In this document: positions 1-6,828 of the stretch, one piece after another
Layout: each line of letters starts with the position of its first letter
Position numbering within the stretch: position 1 is the stretch's first letter
DNA from: CAYXUW01 sp964468375
GTDB lineage: Bacteria; Planctomycetota; Phycisphaerae; Sedimentisphaerales; Anaerobacaceae
NCBI GenBank assembly: GCA_964468375.1
Contig: CAYXUW010000111.1
Span: forward strand, 1 to 6,828
DNA length: 6,828 bases
Direction: 5' to 3'
Program-made: the position numbers and the translations under genes
Notes under the pieces: generated by a model
Database searches by the model: none
What the model was told of the DNA's origin: nothing
The model's input: only the letters and a program-made list of their open reading frames with translations

Positions 1-202
1 TATCAGTCTGGCGGAGCGTTTTTCCCAACTGTTCCTTGTAAACAGTAATGAGCTTTTGGCGCACCGCAAACCTCTCATTGCTTACGACCTGACTAATAAA
101 CCATAATAAACCAACGGTGGGCAGTATAACCGCTACTGCGAGCAGCAATACTACCCACCGCATTTGATTATGGCCATTATCTATTCTGGCCTTGCCCTGC
201 AT
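1..202 (-). CDS. N-terminal part of a single-pass membrane protein, possibly a sensor histidine kinase (cut by window edge)
   Basis: An open frame of 67 codons runs off the left edge with no stop. The predicted protein has a short polar N-terminus (MQGKARIDNGHNQ), then a strongly hydrophobic stretch at about residues 16-40 (RWVVLLLAVAVILPTVGLLW, then FISQVV), then a charged helical segment (NERFAVRQKLITVYKEQL). One anchor followed by an amphipathic helix is common in membrane sensor kinases, and the 'ILPTVGLLWF...VSNERFAVRQKL' style recalls planctomycete histidine kinases. No kinase motif lies inside the window, so that function is inference. The start is uncertain: ATG at 202 lies 4 nt after the TAA of the upstream LamG reading frame, while an in-frame ATG at 226 would overlap that gene by 20 bp and add 8 residues. 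Neither has a good Shine-Dalgarno, and an in-frame stop at 236-238 excludes anything earlier. The gene is probably translationally coupled to its upstream neighbour. I am confident it is coding and not confident of its function. Confidence 0.72.
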   Translation of the reverse strand, partial: MQGKARIDNGHNQMRWVVLLLAVAVILPTVGLLWFISQVVSNERFAVRQKLITVYKEQLGKTLRQTD

Positions 203-206
203 AATA

Positions 207-434
207 TTATCTTTTTGCGCCCTCATTATATAGAGTCATTATATCATTTTCCCCGAGGGCATAGTTATATATTCTGACCTCGTCAATAAGCCCGTCAAAG
301 GACCTGCCCATCTGCTGGGCGTTCTCGCCGATAAGAACATCGAAGCCGTTTTTGGCAACTCCGCCCTTCCAAGGTCTTGAAGCATCGAGCTTTCCATCAA
401 CATAGATCCCACATAATTTACGTAGTAAAACGTA
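207..434 (-). pseudogene. Out-of-frame C-terminal half of the LamG domain (displaced 3' end of the preceding gene)
   Basis: This stretch completes the LamG/concanavalin A-like fold begun by the 239-3418 gene, but in a different frame. It reads IYVDGKLDAS, then a GFDVLIGEN strand, then FDGLIDEVRIYNYAL and LYNEGAKR before TAA at 207-209. 'YVDG', 'IG' and 'GLIDEVRIYN.AL' are the classic closing strands of bacterial LamG domains. In the upstream frame the fold is normal as far as 'NVWLNVA' (down to about 434). Joining the two frames leaves 14 residues between the Trp of 'VW' and 'YVDG', the normal spacing, which requires one base missing somewhere between about 435 and 407. A T4 run (A4 at 427-430 on the plus strand) is a plausible site. 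The only starts in this frame are weak (a TTG at 449) and have no ribosome site, so it is not an independent gene. It could be a true mutation, a sequencing or assembly indel, or, less likely, recoding. Confidence 0.82.
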
Positions 435-3418
435 GCCACGTTGAGCCAAACGTTGGGGGTTCTCGAGCCGTCCACCACCAGCCGGTTCCAGTCGTTGACT
501 GATGCGTGGAACTTCCTCTGGCGGCCAGCTGTAGATAACCTCCAGGAATTATCACCTTTTGTGACAATCGCGGTGTAATCGTGCGGTACCGAGCGGATAT
601 TAACCCAGCAGGCAACAGTAACCTGGCCGCCGATATCGAAAGCTGACCTATCGGCAATCCTAACAAAGTCGCCGCTACCGTCCAGCTCGATTGCGCCGCC
701 GATTTTACCTTTTGCCCATTTCGCATCGCCGATGAGAATACCGTCGTGGTTGTTGCCGCTGCTGTCCTCGGCGGTGCCGCCTGCGGTTTCATCGAACTTC
801 CACCAACCCACAAGGCCGGCCAACTCGGCGTTTCCGAAGGCCTGAGGACTACTCCAGGCATCATCCCCTCCGTCATTACAGGCGATTTTAGTGTCGCGCT
901 GTCCGCCATCATCGTCATCGTTGATGTGGACATCCCCGCCTATCGAGGCTCCTACCGAAGGCGTCGTACCGAGGGTTGCCCAGGGAAACTTTATCTCGGT
1001 TCGATATCCTTTTTCAGTTGTCATCACAGCAAATTCGACATTTTCCAACCTGCCGTGCTCATCGTATACCCCCATTGTGGGATTAGTTCTATCCCAGTCA
1101 AAATGATATTGGGCGTCGTTGTCATCGTATTGATTAGACTTGCTGTTATCAGCATCTATATACACCTCCACGCAGTCATCAAACCACCAGGCATCTGAAA
1201 CGGTTGAGCCGGTATCCAACGTTATCCATTGCCCCGGATCCGTGTCATTGACAAGCACGTCATCGTTCACATCGACAAGCATATAGAGATTGTTTTCATC
1301 CCACATTGCTCTAAAGCTGGCCGAAAGGTCATCCGGCGATGTCGGAGGTGAATACACTACTTTGCCAATTTTATACCGAGGTGCGGCAGACCAGATTTCG
1401 TCCTCTCTGCCGTCGATAACCGGCGGTTTGGGCGTCTGGATAATGGTAGCAGCAATCCCCTGTTTCAATTTTTTGACCCTCGTCTTGGCTTCGGCCTGCT
1501 CTAAAATGCCTGTGATTTGTGAAGCCGGTCCAAATACCTCATTAAGAGGAGGAATTCCCGTTACACCCGCGTTGAGGCTGAATTTGTTAACCTGTTCATC
1601 AGTCCGAATCTTAATGGTCATTCTATCAGCAGCGAGGGCAAGCTGTTCCATACTGTTTTTAAACTGGGCAAGCTGTTCATCACTAAGAGGGCCAAGGTTC
1701 ATAGTCGGCACAGCCAAACGCATAGCGCCGCCGGCATTAACCAAGAGGAGTTTGCTCGTCGTGTCAGGAAGTTTGCTCACAGCGTCGTTCAAAGGCCCCG
1801 CGGTGCAAACATTCTTCCTGCTTTTTAATGCCGCGATAGAAGCGTCGATAATATTACGGTTCAGCGAAACGACGGTTGTGTCTTCGACCTGGTCCATATA
1901 GCAGTAAATCTCTTTATCGCCATCCATAGCAATGCAAAACTTGTCGGCGCTCGTATCTATCGGTCCAGCTGGCCGGCTGCCGCTCATAGCATTTGCGGTT
2001 CCGAGCAGCGTGACCAGAATCTGACGAGTCTGCTGAGGGTTGCGACTCTTAATCGCCAAACCAAAGTTAGGCACGAAAGGATTCCAGCTTACAAAGCCAT
2101 CGTCCGCAGGCATCACAAAAACAGTAACCTGCTCAATGTTGGCATAGATTTCACGCCCTATATCGAGTCCGGTGACATTTTGAATCTCTGTTCTTACTTT
2201 CTCAGTCTGAATGCCGTTGACCTGATTTAATGCAAAGCTCGCAACGACTACCGCCTCAGAAGGAACTGCCTCAAGTGCTGTCCTGCTTATATTAGGAGTC
2301 CGTATCATATCATACGCAAGACAGTGATGTCCGTCTTTGAATAATATATCGGCTTTATAGTCCAGGCCGCCGGGTTCAAAAGAGCAAACCAAAATAAACT
2401 CATCAATATTGCCAAAATCAAAGATAGCATTGGCTTGCAGAAGTTCCTGTGAACTTTGTCCCATCTTAAGAACTTGTGCATAGGCCTTATCTACATCGGC
2501 CCAGACAGTTAAAGCATTTTCGCTCCTTATCTTCTTACTGATTTTAGTGAACGATTCGTTGCTCGAAGCGAGTGTCGGCTCGGAAATTAATCCCTTATAC
2601 TGCCTAATACACCATTGAAGCTGTCCGGCCGGCTGGGCTATCAGAATCACTTCGTCATCGTATGCCACCGATGCGGCGTTTTGAATGTTCAGGGTCTGCA
2701 TACCCTGAATCGGCTCGCCCGGTGTTCCCGCCATACTCAATCCCATCATAATCAAACCTCGCAAAGCGTCGCTCTTACCGGGATACAGCACAGCAATCGA
2801 TGATGGCGCGCCTTCTCTGATATCTTTAATACCAACAGCCATTCCCTTTATTTTTTTGAACTCGGCCATCATACTCGGGTTCATAAAGGCAGCCATCATA
2901 TCTGCGGGTGACCTCTGACCGGCATTCGCACCGGCCCCGCCACCCATAGCAGCCAGTGGATTCTCAAAAGGAGTGCCCTTAAGCATAGTAAGGATGGTCT
3001 CAATCTGCTCTCCCGGACTTCCAAGCTCCGCATATATTAAAGTGTCAGGAGGCATTAAATCGGCCGGGTCGTGATTCATCAAATCAGCTAAAAACGGTCT
3101 TACTTTTTCAACAAGCTCGGTATGGTCGGCATATTCGGCCGCAAGCTTGCCGAAAGCCACCTTTGCCCCGGCGTCATCTTTCTTTTTCAGACAGCACATA
3201 CCCTTGCGGTAAAGTGCCTGGGCCACATTTTCCCGCGATGCAGATTTGTCCTGAATTATCTGCTCATAAATTTTTATCGCACCGTCAATGTCGCCTTCAA
3301 CCTCCTCGGCATACAATCCTTCACGCAGCATAACACTTGCATGATTAGCGGCCGCCGCTGCGCTAAAAAGATTACACACAAATAAAAGCGTAATTGTTGC
3401 GATTTTAAACCTCTTCAT
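239..3418 (-). CDS. Secreted multidomain protein: signal peptide, TPR-like region, uncharacterised middle, CBM9-like and truncated LamG domain (frameshifted)
   Basis: The predicted protein is exported and likely acts at the cell surface or in the periplasm by binding carbohydrate or protein; no catalytic domain is visible. Residues 1-24 form a signal peptide (MKRF, hydrophobic core, AAAA before ANHA). Residues about 27-112 look like TPR helices (GDIDGAIKIYEQII, AQALYRKGMCCLKKKDD). Residues about 120-640 are unrecognised; recurring 'P-x-[DE]-x-x-[hydrophobic]' strand starts (PPDTLIYAEL, VPSEAVVVASF) faintly recall DUF3352-type proteins. Residues about 662-866 are a CBM9-like domain (PVIDGREDEIW, WDENNLYMLVDVNDD, WWFDDCVEVYIDADNSK, GYRTEIKFPW, an Asp-rich HINDDDDGG loop). 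LamG starts at about 868 (GLVGWWKFDE, DSSGNNHDG). After residue ~1000 the frame is lost: the real LamG end lies one frame away (207-434), and this frame adds an unrelated tail to TAA at 239. The start at 3418 is chosen over an ATG at 3448 because AAAGGAG sits 7 nt upstream and the signal peptide then begins cleanly. A 181-bp gap separates it from the upstream gene. Confidence 0.88.
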   Translation of the reverse strand: MKRFKIATITLLFVCNLFSAAAAANHASVMLREGLYAEEVEGDIDGAIKIYEQIIQDKSASRENVAQALYRKGMCCLKKKDDAGAKVAFGKLAAEYADHTELVEKVRPFLADLMNHDPADLMPPDTLIYAELGSPGEQIETILTMLKGTPFENPLAAMGGGAGANAGQRSPADMMAAFMNPSMMAEFKKIKGMAVGIKDIREGAPSSIAVLYPGKSDALRGLIMMGLSMAGTPGEPIQGMQTLNIQNAASVAYDDEVILIAQPAGQLQWCIRQYKGLISEPTLASSNESFTKISKKIRSENALTVWADVDKAYAQVLKMGQSSQELLQANAIFDFGNIDEFILVCSFEPGGLDYKADILFKDGHHCLAYDMIRTPNISRTALEAVPSEAVVVASFALNQVNGIQTEKVRTEIQNVTGLDIGREIYANIEQVTVFVMPADDGFVSWNPFVPNFGLAIKSRNPQQTRQILVTLLGTANAMSGSRPAGPIDTSADKFCIAMDGDKEIYCYMDQVEDTTVVSLNRNIIDASIAALKSRKNVCTAGPLNDAVSKLPDTTSKLLLVNAGGAMRLAVPTMNLGPLSDEQLAQFKNSMEQLALAADRMTIKIRTDEQVNKFSLNAGVTGIPPLNEVFGPASQITGILEQAEAKTRVKKLKQGIAATIIQTPKPPVIDGREDEIWSAAPRYKIGKVVYSPPTSPDDLSASFRAMWDENNLYMLVDVNDDVLVNDTDPGQWITLDTGSTVSDAWWFDDCVEVYIDADNSKSNQYDDNDAQYHFDWDRTNPTMGVYDEHGRLENVEFAVMTTEKGYRTEIKFPWATLGTTPSVGASIGGDVHINDDDDGGQRDTKIACNDGGDDAWSSPQAFGNAELAGLVGWWKFDETAGGTAEDSSGNNHDGILIGDAKWAKGKIGGAIELDGSGDFVRIADRSAFDIGGQVTVACWVNIRSVPHDYTAIVTKGDNSWRLSTAGRQRKFHASVNDWNRLVVDGSRTPNVWLNVATFYYVNYVGSMLMESSMLQDLGRAELPKTASMFLSARTPSRWAGPLTGLLTRSEYITMPSGKMI

Positions 3419-3425
3419 AATTATT

Positions 3426-3432
3426 CTCCTTT
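3426..3432 (-). promoter_or_regulatory. Strong Shine-Dalgarno deciding the start of the secreted LamG/CBM9 protein
   Basis: On the minus strand AAAGGAG is followed by a 7-nt spacer and ATG at 3418. This fixes the start at MKRF and rules out the upstream in-frame ATG at 3448, which would put ten charged and mixed residues ahead of the signal peptide and has no comparable site. Confidence 0.85.
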
Positions 3433-3436
3433 CAAA

Positions 3437-3473
3437 TAACATTTGCAATAAATGGTTATTTCAGCAAATGTTA
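3437..3473 (-). promoter_or_regulatory. Two-tier hairpin in the 5' leader just before the Shine-Dalgarno
   Basis: A perfect 10-bp inverted repeat (TAACATTTGC / GCAAATGTTA) encloses a second 5-bp pairing (AATAA / TTATT) with a 4-nt loop. A 3-nt bulge (TGA on the minus strand) separates the two tiers. On the transcript the structure would end 4 nt before the AAAGGAG ribosome site, so it could affect translation initiation. As DNA it could instead be an operator dyad. It is not a terminator: no T-run follows and the stem is AT-rich. The pairing is seen directly in the sequence; the role is inferred. Confidence 0.5.
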
Positions 3474-3504
3474 CTGTAAGGTATAAATGTTACCATTTTG
3501 TTAC
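3469..3504 (-). repeat. Three GTAACA direct repeats in the leader/promoter region
   Basis: GTAACA occurs at 3504-3499, 3493-3488 and 3474-3469 on the minus strand, 11 and 19 bp apart. The last two extend to GTAACATTT, and the last overlaps the outer edge of the hairpin at 3437-3473. The repeats may be regulator half-sites or chance in AT-rich DNA. No convincing -35/-10 pair was identified in the 181-bp gap, although a promoter is expected there. Confidence 0.35.
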
Positions 3505-3599
3505 GATATTGTCCTTTTTTCATCTTTTTAAGCGGTTTATTTCGCTAATTTGGGATAGTTCTCAACAAACCGGAATGGTAAAACCCTGCTGTCTGTTTT

Positions 3600-6500
3600 T
3601 CATTGAGCCGTTGCCGCATTAAGACCACTAAGCGCTCTCAGGTGTGCAGGGTCTATCTGCAGCACCTCCCGATATTCCTCGGCGGCCTCATTTAATTTGC
3701 CCTGCTTTAACAGAACATCTGCCAGATAACAGCGAGCCGACGTATTGCGGGGTTGAATCTGCAATACCTGTCGAAACTGCGAAATGCTTTTATCAAACCG
3801 ACCCTGTAGCGCAAATGCTGCTGCCAAATCATAACGCAAAGCGGGCATATTCGGTCTTAACCGTACCACTTCTCCTAAATAGCTAACCGCCCTGTCAAGT
3901 TGCCCGCGCCCAAGCAAAAGCCGACCAATATTATACTGTGCAGCTGCTGCATCGGGGGCATATTTCGCAGCTTTCTCCGCGGCGCTCAACGCCTGCTGCC
4001 TTTTGCCTTCTTTTTGCAGTATCCACGACTTCATCAGCCACACAATACCGGAGACTGACTGTTCCTGCTCCAGGGTATGTATAACCTTTTTGAGCACGTC
4101 AGCATCAACCGAACCCTCATCTAACATCCCCTTCAAAGTAAACAGACAATAATCCTGTTGTTCAAGGAAAGTGGCATGCTCCGGCATAATTCTTAAACCA
4201 TTTAAGATATGCTGCAACTGTTTGAAAACATCTGTTTCCATACTGAACTTTAACAGGTAGCTTGAAACACTATAAAACGGCTTGCGTTCTTCCTTCCACC
4301 TATTCTGTTCACTTTGTGACATTTCAGCCCAGCTTATGTGCTTATCTATGTCGTCATGTCTGACTTTTGCTATGAATTGCTCGAACCACCGCGCTTTTTC
4401 TTCCGTGCTTTCGGTAATGTCTGTGTTAAATTCAATATAAGGCCTGAAGTCGCTGTTTAAGTTAAAACCATTGAGGTATCTTTTCAAATCATCCTGGTCA
4501 GCGACATAGCAACTCAACACATATTGAGAATCCAGAAAATTAATATGGCTGACACTTTCACCAACGCTTCCCTGCTTCAGCTTGTTATCGATATGTGCGG
4601 GAGAGAACAGTTGCGGCTCTCTGGAACCCGCCAGGTATAAATAAATATGTCCCGACGGCGATGTTAACGGAAACCATATTGTTACATACGGAAAAACCTC
4701 CGCAAAAGTCCCCAGAACGCTATCGGTGCAGGATGTCGGTATCGACACAAAAGGTAAGTAAGTACCGAACGTTCCGCCCGGGTTCAAATGGTCCAGAGCG
4801 CTCTGGAAATACTCTTTTGTATATAGCGACGCATTTTCTGCAACTTTCTTGGGGTCTATACAATCATTAACAATTAAATCATAACGCCGCGGGTTTAAGT
4901 GCAGATAGTTCTTGGCGTCCATATAAACCACATTGACTTCTTCGTCTAACTGCCCGCCAAGATTAATGTGTCGAAAGAACTTCAGGGAAAGTTCTACCAG
5001 TTCCGGCGAAATTTCTACTCCGTCGATACGTTCGAGATTATGCAACGACATACAGGCAGTGGTTTCCCCCGAACCGAACCCGACGGACAGTGCCCGTTCG
5101 ACATCCTCGTTTACAAGTATGCCTAAATGTCCCAGCACCTTCTGTACGGCCCGCAGATAGCCAGCATCACCGGCGACAGGAATACCCGACGTGGCCAATA
5201 TCAACCCACCGCCACTTTCCTCGTGCACCGAAGCAGTTGTGGTAACCCCCTCTTTTACCGCCAGTAGCTTGGTATCTTTAATCCGAACGACCTGACGCTC
5301 GAATAAATCTAAAGGTATGTTGACTGTCGCAAATGTTAATCCGAAAGCTACAGCTAAACAAACTACGCGATAACCGACTGTAACCCGAGGCTTAAACATC
5401 TGCACCATTATTACACCAAGCCAAACGCCCATCAGTCCAAGAACTATAATGGAAAGCTGTGTCCCGAGCAGCGGAATCAGTAAAAAGCCGGTTACTATTC
5501 CGCCGAGCACTGCCCCTATCGTATTAACTCCATAGACTGTGCCGGTCGTTTGACCTACTTTGTGCTGATGATTGCTCCAGGCCTGCAGCGCCAGCGGAAA
5601 ACCTATGCCCATCGCCACCGCTGGAAGAAAAAACAACATAAAACTCTGCAACATCGGCCAAAACATTGCCCGCATAACGGAAACATTAAAAAATGCAACC
5701 GGCGCAACAAAAGGCACTGTCTTCAGATGCCATACAAGCCAGTTAATGTAAAATATTCCGAATATCCCCAAACAGGTCAAGCTGACGCCAAACCCCATAG
5801 CAGGATGCTTCAGACGTTTTGATAAGCGCGTTCCGATCCACGCACCTACTACATTGCCCACCAGATATACGGTCAGCACAGCCGAAAATACATACGTAAA
5901 GCTGCCGAGCAAAAAGACGATACTCCGCATCCAGATAAGCTCATATCCTATGCTTATCAAACCGCTGAGAAAAAACGCCAGCATTAACACATATATTCTG
6001 CCTTTTGTTACTTGTCCGGCAGCTACGGCCCGTTTCTGTACCGCGGCCGCCTCCACAGCCGGCTTGCTGGAAACATCATAAAAACGTGAGAGCATCCATC
6101 CCCCGAATGAGACCATCATATTAATAGCCGCTGCTATATAAAGTGTGCCCATTACGCCAGCTATCCGTATCAAAACAAACCCCGCCAGAAAACACCCCAG
6201 CGCCGCTCCTAACATATTCAGAGCATAGAGCTTGCCCACCAGCGAGCCAACTTTACTTTGTAACGCAGTAACGTATCGGCCTAAAAGCGGCAAAGTGCTC
6301 CCCATAACCATCGTCGGCACCAGCAGCACCGCCGCTGATATCAGCACCTGCACTAACAGCAACCCCGTCGGCGAGGGCTGATATTCCGCGAAAAACCAGC
6401 GGTAAACCTCATCCGCGAGCTGCAAAATCCACGGCAGGGATAATGCTGACACAGTCGCGATTAATTCCAATAATGCATACAAACGCAGCCGCTTCTGAAT

Positions 6501-6737
6501 GCGGTCCGCGCACCGGCCCATCACTAACGCCCCGAGCGCCAAACCGCCCATAAATACCGATACCACTATGCTCGATGCATATACGGTATTGCCCAGCGTA
6601 AGCTTTAGTAGGCGCACCCATACCACTTCATCGATAAGGGAGCACACCCCCGAACAAAAATAGATTAACACCACCCACTTAATACCAGCGCTATTGGCTG
6701 CGGCTGACTCAGTATCTTGTGAACCTTCTATTTTCAT
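3600..6737 (-). CDS. Fused MFS-like / spermidine-synthase-like membrane protein with C-terminal TPRs
   Basis: This is a 1045-aa member of the fused MFS/spermidine synthase family. Residues about 20-475 hold roughly 12-13 membrane helices in two related halves: CSLIDEVVWVRLLKLTLG with PTMVMGSTLPLLGR in the first, LISIGYELIWMRSIVFLLG with PAVAMGIGFPLALQ in the second. Residues about 485-700 form a SpeE-like Rossmann domain: the nucleotide-binding loop ALSVGFGSGETT (549-560), the acidic ribose contact in DGVEISPE (572-579), and YDLIVNDCIDP (619-629), whose two Asp match the DCTDP motif of E. coli SpeE, followed by SLYTKEYF. Residues about 700-890 are a helical linker, and about 895-1031 hold four TPRs (e.g. 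AAQYNIGRLLLGRGQLDRAV). True spermidine synthase activity is doubtful because the usual N-terminal polyamine-binding motifs are not evident; the substrate is unknown. The ATG at 6737 is chosen because the frame extends upstream to 6806 only by translating the tRNA (the telltale VVGSNPIGS). The TPR tail suggests a partner protein. It follows tRNA-Ala by 11 nt. Confidence 0.9.
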   Translation of the reverse strand: MKIEGSQDTESAAANSAGIKWVVLIYFCSGVCSLIDEVVWVRLLKLTLGNTVYASSIVVSVFMGGLALGALVMGRCADRIQKRLRLYALLELIATVSALSLPWILQLADEVYRWFFAEYQPSPTGLLLVQVLISAAVLLVPTMVMGSTLPLLGRYVTALQSKVGSLVGKLYALNMLGAALGCFLAGFVLIRIAGVMGTLYIAAAINMMVSFGGWMLSRFYDVSSKPAVEAAAVQKRAVAAGQVTKGRIYVLMLAFFLSGLISIGYELIWMRSIVFLLGSFTYVFSAVLTVYLVGNVVGAWIGTRLSKRLKHPAMGFGVSLTCLGIFGIFYINWLVWHLKTVPFVAPVAFFNVSVMRAMFWPMLQSFMLFFLPAVAMGIGFPLALQAWSNHQHKVGQTTGTVYGVNTIGAVLGGIVTGFLLIPLLGTQLSIIVLGLMGVWLGVIMVQMFKPRVTVGYRVVCLAVAFGLTFATVNIPLDLFERQVVRIKDTKLLAVKEGVTTTASVHEESGGGLILATSGIPVAGDAGYLRAVQKVLGHLGILVNEDVERALSVGFGSGETTACMSLHNLERIDGVEISPELVELSLKFFRHINLGGQLDEEVNVVYMDAKNYLHLNPRRYDLIVNDCIDPKKVAENASLYTKEYFQSALDHLNPGGTFGTYLPFVSIPTSCTDSVLGTFAEVFPYVTIWFPLTSPSGHIYLYLAGSREPQLFSPAHIDNKLKQGSVGESVSHINFLDSQYVLSCYVADQDDLKRYLNGFNLNSDFRPYIEFNTDITESTEEKARWFEQFIAKVRHDDIDKHISWAEMSQSEQNRWKEERKPFYSVSSYLLKFSMETDVFKQLQHILNGLRIMPEHATFLEQQDYCLFTLKGMLDEGSVDADVLKKVIHTLEQEQSVSGIVWLMKSWILQKEGKRQQALSAAEKAAKYAPDAAAAQYNIGRLLLGRGQLDRAVSYLGEVVRLRPNMPALRYDLAAAFALQGRFDKSISQFRQVLQIQPRNTSARCYLADVLLKQGKLNEAAEEYREVLQIDPAHLRALSGLNAATAQ

Positions 6738-6743
6738 TAATAT

Positions 6744-6746
6744 CTC
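6744..6746 (-). promoter_or_regulatory. Weak Shine-Dalgarno-like GAG before the MFS/SpeE-like gene
   Basis: The 11 nt between the tRNA and the ATG read TTGAGATATTA on the minus strand. The only purine-rich core is GAG(A), 6 nt before the ATG at 6737. This is weak support for the start, which rests mainly on the tRNA boundary and on the position of the first membrane helix. Confidence 0.3.
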
Positions 6747-6748
6747 AA

Positions 6749-6821
<73 letters not shown>

Positions 6822-6828
6822 GAAGTAC

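Noticed and set aside
400..440. Programmed -1 ribosomal frameshift in the LamG region
   Set aside because: The direction fits, but no X-XXY-YYZ slippery heptamer lies in frame (codons read ACG TTT TAC TAC GTA AAT TAT), and a T4 run is short for transcriptional slippage. A plain indel is simpler.
418..933. 171-codon minus-strand open frame
   Set aside because: It is an alternate-frame shadow of the LamG/CBM9 coding region, with Thr/Ser/Ala-rich sequence and no recognisable motifs; the overlapping frame carries the clear domains.
1290..1901. 203-codon plus-strand open frame
   Set aside because: It lies wholly antisense to the CBM9/middle region of the secreted protein, has low-complexity Ser/Leu-rich content with no domain, and has no ribosome site. 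Other plus-strand frames (e.g. 746-1198, 4595-4870, 5550-5822) are rejected for the same reasons.
3419..3448. Start of the secreted protein at the ATG at 3448
   Set aside because: It lies upstream of the strong Shine-Dalgarno, inside the hairpin region, and would add ten residues before a typical signal peptide.
3541..3599. Rho-independent terminator after the MFS/SpeE-like gene
   Set aside because: Only short pairings (e.g. GGT-TTT-ACC) are present, and none is a GC-rich stem followed by a T-run on the minus strand.

Overview
The window looks like a chromosomal piece of a Planctomycetota bacterium, most likely of the Phycisphaerae/Sedimentisphaerales type. This is inferred from protein style and not from a marker gene. 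The signs are a secreted TPR + CBM9-like + LamG protein, a very large fused MFS/spermidine-synthase-like protein ending in TPRs, moderate GC content and loosely spaced genes. Everything recognisable lies on the minus strand, so transcription runs from high to low coordinates.

In transcription order the layout is as follows. (1) A tRNA-Ala(GGC) lies at 6821-6749. (2) Eleven bases further on begins a 1045-aa polytopic membrane protein (6737-3600). It has two homologous halves of membrane helices, a Rossmann-type aminopropyltransferase-like (SpeE-like) domain and four C-terminal TPRs. (3) A 181-bp intergenic gap follows. It holds an imperfect 37-nt hairpin placed just before a strong Shine-Dalgarno, plus three GTAACA repeats. 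(4) Next comes a roughly 1000-aa secreted protein (start 3418) with signal peptide, TPR-like N-terminus, a large uncharacterised middle, a CBM9-like domain and a LamG domain. Its reading frame breaks inside the LamG domain: the last ~70 residues of the fold are encoded one frame away and end at 207, while the unshifted frame runs on into a nonsense tail ending at 239. (5) A further gene starts at 202 (or 226) and runs off the left edge. Its first 67 codons encode a short cytoplasmic N-terminus, one transmembrane helix and the start of a charged helical region, as in many sensor histidine kinases. It does not appear as a complete open frame because the window cuts it.

Genes 4 and 5 almost touch, or overlap if the 226 start is used, and are probably co-transcribed. 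A carbohydrate- or surface-binding secreted protein beside a membrane-anchored possible sensor suggests a surface-sensing pair, but this is inference. No mobile element, CRISPR array, integrase or convincing terminator was seen. The points most worth checking are the LamG frameshift, the tRNA-to-mRNA junction and the structured leader of gene 4. I do not see a clear previously undescribed system in this window.
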